In this document: positions 25,248 to 34,387 of the stretch, piece by piece | Numbering within the stretch: position 1 is the stretch's first letter | Layout: every line of letters starts with the position of its first letter | From: JTS-RE37 sp041743975 | GTDB lineage: Bacteria > Bacteroidota > Bacteroidia > Flavobacteriales > Flavobacteriaceae | NCBI GenBank assembly: GCA_041743975.1 | Contig: JBGTLT010000069.1 | Coordinates: 1-64,000, forward strand | DNA: 64,000 bases | Direction: 5' to 3' | The notes under the pieces: generated by a model | What the model saw: only the letters and a program-made list of their open reading frames with translations | Told to the model about the DNA's origin: nothing | The model's database searches: none | Made by a program: the position numbers and the translations under genes

Positions 25248-26984
25248 TTAAATCCTTGCCTGGTAGGTAAACAGGTTGTAATACCGTCCTTCTGCTGCTA
25301 TCAGTTCTTCGTGTTTTCCCTGTTCGACAATCCGTCCGTTTTCGATGACAAGGATCTGATCTGCTTTGCGGATCGTGCTCAACCGGTGGGCTATAATAAA
25401 CGTTGTGCGGCCCCGGGTAAGCGCCGAAAGGCTCTTTTGAATCAGGGCTTCGCTTTCTGTATCCAAATTAGAGGTTGCCTCGTCCAGGATAAGGATCCTG
25501 GGGTCTGCCAGCACGGCCCGTGCAATTGAGATCCGCTGTCGCTGCCCCCCTGATAATTTGATGCCCCTTTCCCCGATACGGGTGTCCAGGCCATTTTCAA
25601 ACCGGTCTGTAAATTCATCAACGTAGGCAGCTTTCACAGCTTGCAACAACCTTTCTTCCGAAGCATTTGGACGGGGAAATAAAATATTCTCCCGTATGGT
25701 CCCTTCAAACAGAAAATCATCCTGGAGTACTACCCCAAGGTGTTTGCGGTAACTGTTCAGGTTGACCCCGGATAAATCCTTGCCATCAATAGTTATGCGG
25801 CCTGACTGTGGGTTTAAAAAACTGGCTGCGAGTCCGGCTATGGTGCTTTTTCCCGAACCCGAACTCCCGACAAGGGCGACCACCGATCCCGAATTGACCT
25901 TAAAACTTATGTTATGCAATACCTCTTTGTCTGCCTCATAGGCAAAGGAGACATTCTCAAATACCATATCCCCGGTAACCTTATCAAGGATTTCGGTGCG
26001 TTTTGATTCATCCGCTTCGGGATCCATATTCATAAGCTCCTCTGTACGGTCCAACCCAGCCAGCGCTTCGGTGATCTGGCTTCCGATATTGCTCATCTGG
26101 ACGATTGGGGCAATCATCAGCCCCAGTAAAAAGGTGAAGGTCAGGAATTCCCCGACTGTCAGTTCCCCCATCATGATTTTATACCCACCGATCCCCATGA
26201 TCCCGGTGGTGGCAATCCCCAGCAGAAAGGTAGAACTACTGGTCATAAAGGCAGTTGCGGTAAGGCTCTTTTTTACATTCTGGAACAACCTTTCCACCCC
26301 AGTTTCAAAGACCTGGCTCTCCTGCAACTCTGCATTGAAACCCTTGATAACCCGGATTCCCCCCAGGGTTTCATTCAGCCTCCCGGTAACCTCCGCATTG
26401 ATTTTACCGCGATTTCTGAATATGGGCCGGATGATTTTAAACGCTTTAAGGGCAACTATCGCAAAAATGGCCAGGGGAAGCAATGTAAATAATGTCATGC
26501 TGGGGCTGATGCGCACCAATAGGAATATCGAAACAACGGCGGTTATAGTCCCCCCCACCAATTGAACCAGGCCGGTGCCGATCAGGTTCCGGACCCCTTC
26601 CACATCCGTCATGATCCTGGATACCAATTCCCCGGATTTGGTATTGTCAAAGAACCGTATGGGTAAGGAAAGTATTTTTCGTTGCACCTGTGCCCGCAGT
26701 TCAGAGATCATATACTGGGCCTGTACACTGAGGATTTTGGTGAGGAGGAAGGAGGTGACGGATTGTACCAATATGGCCGCTATTACGGCCGCTATCAGCA
26801 ATTTTAGAAAACCGATGTTTTTATTAGGGATAATATCATCCATCAGGTATTTCAGGGATAATGGGGCAACAAAGCTTGCGGCCTTGCTGATAATGATCAG
26901 AACCAGGCCTATCAGGATCAGGTTGCGCCTGGGCCAGATAATGGTTTTAAAGGCTTTAAGAACACTTACTCTTTTATCAGGCAT
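25248..26984 (-). CDS. MsbA-like ABC exporter (fused permease-ATPase)
   Basis: This 578-residue half-transporter has a six-helix type IV exporter domain (residues about 15-310). The ATPase domain has Walker A GSSGSGKS, signature LSGGQRQR, Walker B ILILDEATSNLD and H-loop FIIAHRLSTI. Proteins of this type flip lipids, lipid A precursors, peptides or drugs as homodimers; the substrate is unknown. It stands alone on the minus strand, converging on the ferredoxin gene 18 bases away. Confidence 0.92.
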   Translation of the reverse strand: MPDKRVSVLKAFKTIIWPRRNLILIGLVLIIISKAASFVAPLSLKYLMDDIIPNKNIGFLKLLIAAVIAAILVQSVTSFLLTKILSVQAQYMISELRAQVQRKILSLPIRFFDNTKSGELVSRIMTDVEGVRNLIGTGLVQLVGGTITAVVSIFLLVRISPSMTLFTLLPLAIFAIVALKAFKIIRPIFRNRGKINAEVTGRLNETLGGIRVIKGFNAELQESQVFETGVERLFQNVKKSLTATAFMTSSSTFLLGIATTGIMGIGGYKIMMGELTVGEFLTFTFLLGLMIAPIVQMSNIGSQITEALAGLDRTEELMNMDPEADESKRTEILDKVTGDMVFENVSFAYEADKEVLHNISFKVNSGSVVALVGSSGSGKSTIAGLAASFLNPQSGRITIDGKDLSGVNLNSYRKHLGVVLQDDFLFEGTIRENILFPRPNASEERLLQAVKAAYVDEFTDRFENGLDTRIGERGIKLSGGQRQRISIARAVLADPRILILDEATSNLDTESEALIQKSLSALTRGRTTFIIAHRLSTIRKADQILVIENGRIVEQGKHEELIAAEGRYYNLFTYQARI

Positions 26985-27196
26985 CTGTATATGGCTAGTT
27001 TCAAATGGGAGCGTGCAAATTACAGTAAAAATCCCATCAAATTCCCGGCTGCAGCTAAGGCCACTATTTTTTAAGGCAAAATTAGCATTTCAAATCCAGT
27101 ACCTTTAATTTCACGGGTAGCGAATCATGGGCCTCCCTTCACGGGATTTCTATTCCGCTGGAAGTGAAATTAGTCGGGTCTCACAAACGTTTACAA
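26985..27196. promoter_or_regulatory. Divergent promoter region between ABC exporter and acylase
   Basis: These 212 bases separate two divergent genes. TACCTTTA at 27100-27107 resembles a -7 box (TAnnTTTG with one mismatch) for the acylase. I see no other clear element. Confidence 0.3.
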
Positions 27197-29386
27197 ATGA
27201 AGCAGGCATTAAATCTCTTAGTTCTCTTCTTATCGGCCGTTCAGCTTTCCGGATGCATAAACCGTTCCCTTCCGGGATCGGAGATGGACCGATGGCAGCA
27301 ACATGCCGATAATACGACCATTATCAGGGATGATTTTGGTGTCCCGCACATTTATGGGAAGACAGACGCCGATGCCGTATTCGGACTGCTGTATGCACAG
27401 TGCGAGGACGATTTTAACAGGGTTGAACAAAACTATATCCAGGCGATAGGCCGATTAGCCGAAGTGGATGGGGAAGGCGCCCTGTACAGTGATTTGCGTG
27501 CCCGCCTGTTTATGAGCGGGGAAGAGGCCATTTCAAATTATGAGAACAGCCCGGAATGGTTACAGCAGCTTTGTGTCGCTTTTGCAGATGGCATTAATTA
27601 TTACCTCCATACCCATCCGGAAGTAAAACCAATGCTGCTGACACGCTTTGAACCCTGGATGCCTATGTATTTTAGTGAAGGGTCTATTGGGGGGGATATT
27701 GAACGGATCAGCACTGAGAAAATCAAAGCATATTACGAAGAGGGAATCGAATTTCCGGCAGCAAAGGAACTCCTCCTTCAGAAAAAGGAGCGGGAATTGG
27801 AACCACAGGGCTCCAATGGTATTGCAATTTCAGGGATGCTTACCAAGTCCGGGAATGCCATGTTGCTTATCAATCCGCACACATCCTTCTACTTCCGGGG
27901 GGAGGTGCATGTAGTAAGTGAAGAAGGACTGAATGCATATGGTGCGGTTACCTGGGGGCAATTTTTTATTTATCAGGGGTTTAATGAAAAGACGGGGTGG
28001 ATGCATACTTCCACATATACCGATGTGATGGATGAGTTTAAGGAGACGGTCGTTGAAAAGGAGGGGAAATTGTACTATGTCTATGGGGAGGAATTAAGGC
28101 CGGTTGAAAAATCAGAGGTCACCCTGCACTACATGCATGCAGATAGCTTAAAAACAAGAACTTTCCCCATATTCCGAACCCACCATGGCCCTATTACCCA
28201 TAAGGTGGAGGATAAAGCTGTGGCAACAGCCATGATGTGGGATCCGGTAAAGGCATTGGAACAATCTTTTGTACGTACCAAACAGGATGGATATAAAGGG
28301 TTCCGGAAGATGATGGATATCAGAACCAACTCCTCCAATAATACTGTATACGCCGATGCAGAGGGCAACATAGCCTATTTTCATGGGAATTTCATCCCGG
28401 TAAGGGATACACTTTATGACTTTACGCTGCCGGTAGACGGAAGCAACCCCCAAACGGATTGGAAAGGACTGCACGAAGTAGCGGAAACCATCCAGCTTTT
28501 AAACCCTGAAAATGGCTGGCTGCAGAATTGCAATTCCACCCCTTTCACAGCGGCGCTGGAGTTTAGTCCAAAAAGGGGAGAATATCCAAAATATATGTCC
28601 GCAGATATAGAAAATTTCCGCGGTATCCACGCAATAGAACTATTGAAAAACAGGAGTGGGTATACCCTGGACAGCCTCCTGAAACTGGCCTATGACCCAT
28701 ATTTGCCGGCTTTTGAAAAATTGATCCCTGGATTGATAGATGCCTTTGACCATGCACCATCCGGATTCCCCGGATTAAAGGAACCTATTGAAGTCCTCAG
28801 GAAATGGGATTTTACCACTTCCAGGGAATCCGTCGCCATGACATTGGCCCATTATTATGGTACAGTGTATACCGGTATGGCACAGCCTTCTGTTCCTATG
28901 AGCGATATGGAATTGATAGGATACATGGGAACCGGGTCCCCCGAGGCAAAGCGACTTTCGGTTTTTGAGGAGGTTTTGGGAAGCCTGGTAAAGGATTTTG
29001 GCACCTGGAATATCCCCTGGGGCGACCTCAATCGCTATCAGCGGATCAACGGGGCGTTATTTCAGCCATTTGATGATAACAAACCGAGTATACCCATAGG
29101 TTTCGCTTCCGGCAGGTGGGGAGCCCTTGCTGCTTTCGGGGCCCGGTATGGCAATGGCACCAAAAAGATGTATGGCACCCGTGGAAACAGTTTTGTGGCC
29201 GTTGTGGAATTTGGCGATACGCTCCGTGCTAAAAGTATTCTGGCAGGAGGACAGAGCGGTGACCCAGCATCCCCCCATTTTGATGACCAGGCACAACGCT
29301 ATGCAGACCGTGAATTTAAAGAGGTTGCCTTTTATCGGGACGATGTTGAAAAAAGGGCCAAACGCACATATCATCCCGGGGAATGA
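27197..29386 (+). CDS. Penicillin acylase family lipoprotein (Ntn hydrolase)
   Basis: This 729-residue protein has a lipoprotein signal (VQLSGC, Cys20). The alpha-chain start is IIRDDFGVPHIYGKTDADAVFGLLYAQCEDDFNRVE. Ser206 in EPQGSNGIAISG matches the site where the precursor is cut and the serine becomes the N-terminal nucleophile. NPHTSFYFRGEVHVVS and NNTVYADAEGNIAYFHGNFIP are further family blocks. Relatives hydrolyse beta-lactam side chains, acyl-homoserine lactones or other N-acyl amides. The substrate is unknown, and anchoring at the membrane suggests action on imported or external amides. ATG 27197 gives the lipoprotein signal. Confidence 0.9.
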   Translation: MKQALNLLVLFLSAVQLSGCINRSLPGSEMDRWQQHADNTTIIRDDFGVPHIYGKTDADAVFGLLYAQCEDDFNRVEQNYIQAIGRLAEVDGEGALYSDLRARLFMSGEEAISNYENSPEWLQQLCVAFADGINYYLHTHPEVKPMLLTRFEPWMPMYFSEGSIGGDIERISTEKIKAYYEEGIEFPAAKELLLQKKERELEPQGSNGIAISGMLTKSGNAMLLINPHTSFYFRGEVHVVSEEGLNAYGAVTWGQFFIYQGFNEKTGWMHTSTYTDVMDEFKETVVEKEGKLYYVYGEELRPVEKSEVTLHYMHADSLKTRTFPIFRTHHGPITHKVEDKAVATAMMWDPVKALEQSFVRTKQDGYKGFRKMMDIRTNSSNNTVYADAEGNIAYFHGNFIPVRDTLYDFTLPVDGSNPQTDWKGLHEVAETIQLLNPENGWLQNCNSTPFTAALEFSPKRGEYPKYMSADIENFRGIHAIELLKNRSGYTLDSLLKLAYDPYLPAFEKLIPGLIDAFDHAPSGFPGLKEPIEVLRKWDFTTSRESVAMTLAHYYGTVYTGMAQPSVPMSDMELIGYMGTGSPEAKRLSVFEEVLGSLVKDFGTWNIPWGDLNRYQRINGALFQPFDDNKPSIPIGFASGRWGALAAFGARYGNGTKKMYGTRGNSFVAVVEFGDTLRAKSILAGGQSGDPASPHFDDQAQRYADREFKEVAFYRDDVEKRAKRTYHPGE

Positions 29387-29409
29387 GATCAGTTTGAGGA
29401 TGATCTCAT
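29383..29409 (+). terminator. Hairpin overlapping the acylase stop codon
   Basis: ATGAGATCA (29383-29391) pairs perfectly with TGATCTCAT (29401-29409) around a nine-base loop. The TGA stop lies inside the stem. Only a short T-rich tract follows, so termination is likely but not certain. Confidence 0.5.
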
Positions 29410-29429
29410 GTTTCGCTTGCTAAAAGTCG

Positions 29430-29508
29430 GCTTCGACTGCCCGTACCGGACGTTACCGGGCGGGCGCTCAGCCTGACAAGAAGGCTGTCACATTGAGTGC
29501 AGCGAAGC
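29430..29508. repeat. Long imperfect inverted repeat (GCTTCG...CGAAGC element)
   Basis: GGCTTCGACTGC (from 29430) and GCGCTCAGCCTGACA (to 29478) together mirror TGTCACATTGAGTGCAGCGAAGC (29486-29508). The left arm is split by a GC-rich insert with its own CCGG symmetry. Elements with TGTCACATTGAG/CTTCG cores are common dispersed repeats in Flavobacteriia genomes. Confidence 0.65.
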
Positions 29509-29547
29509 ATTATCCGAAGGTGCACACAAGCATACTTTCAGTTTTTG

Positions 29548-30195
29548 TTATTCCTGCACGACAATAAGGGAAGCCTTGGATCCTGTGGAGAGCAGCCATC
29601 GGTTGGAATAGATCAATTGACCTGTATCATCATAAACGTCAACCTGTGCTGTATTTGGGCCCGATGTACCCTGGTTGAGCGCTTCAAAATCGAGGCGGTT
29701 AAATCCTTTTTCCAGGGTGAGGTTAATGCCTTTGAAGGACCCGGTCAGGAGAACGTTGTACTCTACAACCGCGTCGTTGGCATAAATTTTTACCCGGTCC
29801 CCGTCAACATATTCATGGTCCCGGTAAACGATTCCTACCGTTTTGCCACCGGTTTTTATATCTCCCAGGTACATATCGCCAAAATGCTGGTTGGATGTTC
29901 CTTTTTCCTGTTCTCCCACCTTCGGGTCAATGACAAGGTCGTGTCCCGCCTGCTTCAGTTCTTTATCGGGAAGCATTTTGATGTTTCGGGCAGACATGGA
30001 GTCCTTTAAATTCGCATTGGGTTTCATGTCCAGTACAGAGGGCATATTCAAAGCTGTACCTTTATTGGGACTATTTTTGACATCCAGTTTGTTGTCAGCT
30101 TCAATTGAAAGGGGTTGGGTTCTGGGAATGTCGGATTGTGCCACTCCCCAGAACGACATCAGGCAAAGGAAAATAAAGCTAAAGCACGGTTTCAT
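29548..30195 (-). CDS. Secreted protein of unknown function
   Basis: This 215-residue protein has a signal peptide (MKPCFSFIFLCLMSFWGVAQ). A low-complexity, Lys/Asn-rich N-terminal part (to about residue 100) is followed by a beta-rich C-terminal part (GDMYLGDIKTGGKTVGIVYRDHEYVDGDRVKIYANDAVVEYNVLL ... LTLEKGFNRLDFEALNQGTSGPNTAQVDVYDDTG). The pattern of exposed strands resembles an Ig-like or jelly-roll periplasmic module. I do not recognise the family. It is not closely linked to its neighbours. Confidence 0.75.
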   Translation of the reverse strand: MKPCFSFIFLCLMSFWGVAQSDIPRTQPLSIEADNKLDVKNSPNKGTALNMPSVLDMKPNANLKDSMSARNIKMLPDKELKQAGHDLVIDPKVGEQEKGTSNQHFGDMYLGDIKTGGKTVGIVYRDHEYVDGDRVKIYANDAVVEYNVLLTGSFKGINLTLEKGFNRLDFEALNQGTSGPNTAQVDVYDDTGQLIYSNRWLLSTGSKASLIVVQE

Positions 30196-30311
30196 AGGCT
30201 CCAGTATCTGGCGATAAAGTTAGCAATAACCCTGCCACATCTTAATAAATCGTTGTTAAATTCGTTGAGTTGCGCAGCTGCTGTTCTTCTGGATTGACCC
30301 GTAATTACGGG

Positions 30312-31424
30312 CTATACAGTAATTGTATGGTCCCTTGCGGCAACTTTCCAGGAGCCCGTTACCCTGTTATCCTCAACAGTCTGAAGATAAGGGTACTTAG
30401 CTACGGTGGGGCACACATGCATCGGCAGTGCATAGTGCACAGACCCAATGGGATACGAATTATTTTCAGGACAAGCTATCACCAGGTGTTCCTCGCTTTG
30501 CCCTGTTTGCCGGCAGTTTTCCATCCCAAAAATGCGGACCCGGGGAAATTCCATTTCCGGGGCTACCGATTTATGGCCCAGATCCAGGCACACGATCCCC
30601 GGCCGGGGTGCGCTGATGATCCTGGTAAGCAACACAGCGGCAGGGAGGAATTCCATATCCGGAAAGGAAGTTGCATACTGCTCATCCCACAACAGCGTGG
30701 TTCCCGGGCTGCATTCCACCCCTTCACGCCGGGCATGGAAGGGGAAGGTTGGCGAACCCCCTGCCACGATAGTTTCAACATCCAGGCCTTGGCGGGCAAG
30801 GGCCTCCTTCAGCCGGGAGACCTTTTCGAAGGAAGCTTCACACTCCGCGCTGCGGTGGGTTATATCCGTATAACGGATATGGCCGTCATAAACATGGAGG
30901 CCTTTGGCAACAAGGTTTGGGTCATTGCTCATTTTTTTAAAGAGTTCGGCTGCTGCTTCCCCAGGTTCGATGCCTGTACGGTCCATCCCGGTATTTAAAT
31001 CGATATATAACGAGACCTTCCGATGCCTTGCTGCTGCCCTCTCCGAAATGGCCCTCAAGGTAATTTCATTGTCAATAAGCGTAGAAAACAGGGATGCCGG
31101 GAACCGATCTAAAAGGTCCAGGAACCTATCTATATTGGGCCCAACCGGCTGCATTGCGAGCAGAATATCCTGAGCCCGGCAGGAACCTAAAAGTTCCGCT
31201 TCCGCGATGGTGGCACATTTGAATTTCCGGATGCCCTGGTCGAGCTGCATTTGTATGATCTCTGCCGTTTTATGGGTTTTAATGTGTGGGCGAAGGAATG
31301 CTGCGTCACGGCACATACGGATCATGGTGTGTATGTTCTGCCTTATTCGGTCCGGGTAGACCAAAAGTGCCGGGGACGAAATAGTGCTGGGGTCCTTTAT
31401 GGCATACCAGGGGTTCTGTTCCAT
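30312..31424 (-). CDS. D-threonine aldolase / D-serine dehydratase-like PLP enzyme
   Basis: This 370-residue fold-III (alanine racemase-type) enzyme starts with the DSTPALLVYPDRIRQNI-like block. Lys49 in LRPHIKTHKT is the expected PLP Schiff-base residue, VSLYIDLNTGMDRTGI follows, and the C-terminal metal site is HYALPMHVCPTVAKY (His and Cys ligands in this family). Relatives cleave D-threonine and other beta-hydroxy-D-amino acids, or dehydrate D-serine. The RidA-family gene lies seven bases upstream in the same operon, which fits an enamine/imine-forming reaction. Confidence 0.9.
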   Translation of the reverse strand: MEQNPWYAIKDPSTISSPALLVYPDRIRQNIHTMIRMCRDAAFLRPHIKTHKTAEIIQMQLDQGIRKFKCATIAEAELLGSCRAQDILLAMQPVGPNIDRFLDLLDRFPASLFSTLIDNEITLRAISERAAARHRKVSLYIDLNTGMDRTGIEPGEAAAELFKKMSNDPNLVAKGLHVYDGHIRYTDITHRSAECEASFEKVSRLKEALARQGLDVETIVAGGSPTFPFHARREGVECSPGTTLLWDEQYATSFPDMEFLPAAVLLTRIISAPRPGIVCLDLGHKSVAPEMEFPRVRIFGMENCRQTGQSEEHLVIACPENNSYPIGSVHYALPMHVCPTVAKYPYLQTVEDNRVTGSWKVAARDHTITV

Positions 31425-31431
31425 GGAGGGT

Positions 31432-31899
31432 CTATTCGTTCAGTTCAAAAACAGCTTCGATCTCTACCGGGATGTTTCCGGGGAGCATCATCCCCACGGC
31501 GCTCCGGGCACCCACGCCGTCATCCTTGCCGAATATATCGGCCATTAATTCACTGAACCCGTTTATGACCAGCGGTTGTTTCCCGAAATCGGGGGTGGAG
31601 TTCACCATCCCCAGCACCTTGACCAGCCGCTTGATCCTGTTCAGGTCACCAAAATGTGTCCGGATCGTGGACAACATGGTTAACCCAACCTGCCTTGCAC
31701 AAGCTTTGGCCTGTTCCATGCTGAGGTCATCGCCCGCCCTGCCCGTCATGTAGGTGCCATCGGCCTGCATCGGCCCTTGCCCGGAGACATACAATAAAGT
31801 ACCCACCACTATGACCGGTTTGTAGAGACCGGCAGGTGGCGGGGCAGGCGGTAATTCCAATCCCAGTTTTTTAATCATTTCAGCAGGCGATTCGCTCAT
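31432..31899 (-). CDS. RidA (YjgF/YER057c) family protein
   Basis: This 155-residue protein shows the RidA core of the longer YjgF/DUF1969-like subgroup: LLYVSGQGPMQADGTYMTGRAGDDLSMEQAKACARQVGLTMLSTI, FGDLNRIKRLVKVLGMVNS and GARSAVGMMLPGNIPVEIEAVFEL. Arg in GARSAVG matches the residue that binds the substrate carboxylate. Members deaminate reactive enamines and imines made by PLP enzymes. ATG 31899 (MSESPAEMIKKLG) is the natural start; the longer frame from 31953 adds an unlikely leader. It precedes the D-threonine-aldolase-like gene. Confidence 0.9.
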   Translation of the reverse strand: MSESPAEMIKKLGLELPPAPPPAGLYKPVIVVGTLLYVSGQGPMQADGTYMTGRAGDDLSMEQAKACARQVGLTMLSTIRTHFGDLNRIKRLVKVLGMVNSTPDFGKQPLVINGFSELMADIFGKDDGVGARSAVGMMLPGNIPVEIEAVFELNE

Positions 31900-32109
31900 A
31901 TTATTCGTATTTATGTGTTCCAGGGTTTTCGCCATGGCTATAGCATCTTGCATAAAACCATCCTAAATATACCGTATTTGATTCAAATGCCATAGTACGT
32001 CATCAAACATGCCCTCCTCAGAGCCGTCCGTCCTCATGGAATTGGTTCAACCGGCTGTCCAGTGAATCTGCGTGCCTATTTTTTATATCTTGTATGGAAA
32101 TTCCAATCC

Positions 32110-33372
32110 ATGAAGAAGCGCATTTTCCTGCAACGCATGGGGCAGCTTGCTGCAGTAACCCCGTTTTTGCCATTTGCACTGTCTGCCCGGGATAGGATTG
32201 ATCCTGGTTCCTATAAGGAAGTGGGTGAAGCGGGTTTTTGGGAAAGGGTACGAAAAGATTATACACTCAAACCGGAATACATCAACCTGGAAAATGGCTA
32301 CTACAACATATCCCCGCAACCGGTGCTGCAGAAATTCCTGGAACATGTGCAGATGGTTAATTATGAAGGCTCTTACTACATGCGGACTGTGCAATGGGAC
32401 AATAAAAAACGGATAGCAGCGCGACTCGCAAAACTGGTGTCCTGTAGGGCTGAGGAATTGATTATTACCCGGAATACCACTGAATCACTGGACCTGGTAA
32501 TAGGGGGCTATCCCTGGAAGGAAGGCGATGAGGCGATTTACGCCACCCAGGATTACGGATCCATGCAGGATCACTTTGAGCTGGTTGCCAAACGCTATGG
32601 GGTGGTGAACAAGGTGGTTTCCATACCAAACCATCCTGCATCGGATGAGGAGGTTGTTTCCTTATACGAACAACAGATCACCCCACGGACAAAATTAATG
32701 ATGGTCTGCCATATGATCAATATCACCGGACAGATTCTTCCCATCCGAAAGATCTGTGAAATGGCACACCTCCATGGGGTTGAGGTTATGGTAGATGGCG
32801 CCCATTGTGTTGGGCATATTGCGGTGAATATCCACGACCTCCAATGCGATTACTACGGGTCCAGCCTGCACAAATGGCTGAGTACCCCTCTGGGGGCCGG
32901 GATATTGTACATATCCGGGGAGCGTGTGCCGAAATTATGGCCATTGCTGGCAGGTTCTATTGAAGATCCTGTCAATATATATCGGCTCAACCATACCGGA
33001 ACCCACCCGGTGCATACGGACCTGGCTATTGACGATGCCATGGATTACCTGGAAATTATCGGGATGGAACGGAAGGAAAGCCGTATGAGATACCTGCAGC
33101 GGTACTGGAGCGATCAATTGAGGGAAGTGCCCAATATAATTGTTAATACACCTGCTGCTAAGGACAGGAGTTGTGGTATTGGCAATGTTGGCATAAGGAA
33201 TATGAAACCGGCTGATGTAGCCAAAACCCTTATGGAGGAGTTCAAAATCTTCACTGTAGCTATAGACCATGCCAATGTGAGGGGTTGCAGGATCTCACCC
33301 AATGTCTACACCAGCACGGACGAGCTGGACCATTTTGTGGATTCGATGAAATTGTTGGCCCAAAGGACCTGA
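32110..33372 (+). CDS. Exported class V aminotransferase-fold enzyme (isopenicillin N epimerase-like)
   Basis: This 420-residue PLP enzyme shows the family blocks YINLENGYYNISPQPV, IITRNTTESLDLVI, VMVDGAHCVGHIAVNIHDLQCDYYGSSLHKWLSTPLGAG with Lys255 as the PLP lysine, and a C-terminal RISPNVYTSTDELDHFV. It resembles isopenicillin-N epimerase/cysteine-desulfurase-like proteins. The N-terminus (KKRIFLQRMGQLAAVTPFLPFALSA) has a Tat-like KR-x-FLQ start and a hydrophobic stretch, so export of the folded holoenzyme is likely. ATG 32110 was chosen for that signal. It is divergent from the RidA/D-aldolase operon. Confidence 0.87.
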   Translation: MKKRIFLQRMGQLAAVTPFLPFALSARDRIDPGSYKEVGEAGFWERVRKDYTLKPEYINLENGYYNISPQPVLQKFLEHVQMVNYEGSYYMRTVQWDNKKRIAARLAKLVSCRAEELIITRNTTESLDLVIGGYPWKEGDEAIYATQDYGSMQDHFELVAKRYGVVNKVVSIPNHPASDEEVVSLYEQQITPRTKLMMVCHMINITGQILPIRKICEMAHLHGVEVMVDGAHCVGHIAVNIHDLQCDYYGSSLHKWLSTPLGAGILYISGERVPKLWPLLAGSIEDPVNIYRLNHTGTHPVHTDLAIDDAMDYLEIIGMERKESRMRYLQRYWSDQLREVPNIIVNTPAAKDRSCGIGNVGIRNMKPADVAKTLMEEFKIFTVAIDHANVRGCRISPNVYTSTDELDHFVDSMKLLAQRT

Positions 33373-33575
33373 AAAGGGCAGGGGACGGGAAGTTGTTAAT
33401 TATTTGTGGCACACCTTTATTATCTGTAACTTTAAAAGGAAACCACGGTATGCCGCAGGGCGTTTCTCCCTTTCTGTCATACAATTACTGGCATTGCCAG
33501 TGCCATGACCGCGTTCATATACTTTGTATGCAGGTTCCATGATAACAATCGGTTTTCTTATAAAAAACAGCCAAA
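33373..33575. other. Intergenic gap without visible gene
   Basis: About 200 bases between the aminotransferase and the stomatin-like gene. The open frames here are short and without recognisable composition. ATACTTTG near 33519 is close to, but not, a standard -7 box. Confidence 0.5.
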
Positions 33576-34313
33576 ATGAACCCACCAATGTTTTTCGCAG
33601 TCATAATCGGCTTATTCCTATTGGCCGGGATCAGGATTATTTTTGAATACAAAAGGGCCCTTAAGTTCCGGTTTGGAAAATATATCAAGACACTGCAGCC
33701 GGGTTTTAAATGGATAATCCCGTTGGTAGAGACCATTCAGGTTGTCGATATCCGGGTCATTACCATCAATGTGGTATCCCAGGAAGTAATGACACGTGAC
33801 AATGTGCCGTGCAGTATTGATGGGGTTGTATTCTTTAAGATCAATGACCCGGAAAAGGCTGTCCTAGAAGTAGAGGAATTTAAGTTTGCCATTACCCAGT
33901 TGTCACAGGCGGCCCTGCGAGATGTGTGTGGTAAGGTTGAGTTGGATACGATCTTATCAAAGCGCGAAGAAATGGGGAACAAAATCAAGCAGATTGTTGA
34001 GAAGGAAACCAGACAGTGGGGGATAGAGATCATAGATGTAAAGATTAAGGATATCCAATTGCCTGAAAACATGAGGCGCATGATGGCCAACCAGGCCGAA
34101 GCCGAGCGATCCAGGAGGGCCAAGATCATTTTGGCGTTGGCAGAGGAAGAGGCTGCCCATAAACTGTTGGAAGCCGGGAAACTGATAGACCAGTCCCCTT
34201 CGGCTATCAAACTGCGGCTCTACCAAACCTTGTCGAATATTGCAGCAGAGAAAAACTCAACAATCCTCTTTCCTTTTCCTGAGGAAGCATTGCCCAGAAA
34301 CAACAAGAAATAA
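33576..34313 (+). CDS. SPFH-domain (stomatin/slipin-like) membrane protein
   Basis: This 245-residue protein has one N-terminal membrane segment (residues 5-22), then the SPFH domain (EYKRALKFRFGKYIKTLQPGFKWIIPLVETIQVVDIRV, VMTRDNVPCSIDGVVFFKINDPEKA). A coiled-coil segment follows (about 160-205, NMRRMMANQAEAERSRRAKIILA). Slipins form oligomeric membrane scaffolds. Many bacterial ones pair with an NfeD protease partner, but no such gene is adjacent. It converges with the large outer-membrane protein gene. Confidence 0.9.
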   Translation: MNPPMFFAVIIGLFLLAGIRIIFEYKRALKFRFGKYIKTLQPGFKWIIPLVETIQVVDIRVITINVVSQEVMTRDNVPCSIDGVVFFKINDPEKAVLEVEEFKFAITQLSQAALRDVCGKVELDTILSKREEMGNKIKQIVEKETRQWGIEIIDVKIKDIQLPENMRRMMANQAEAERSRRAKIILALAEEEAAHKLLEAGKLIDQSPSAIKLRLYQTLSNIAAEKNSTILFPFPEEALPRNNKK

Positions 34314-34387
34314 GAAGATTTTATTGGAAAAATTGCCATGGAAGAGGCCTCTTATCTTTCCATTGGTTTATATACAGTCATTCGTGG

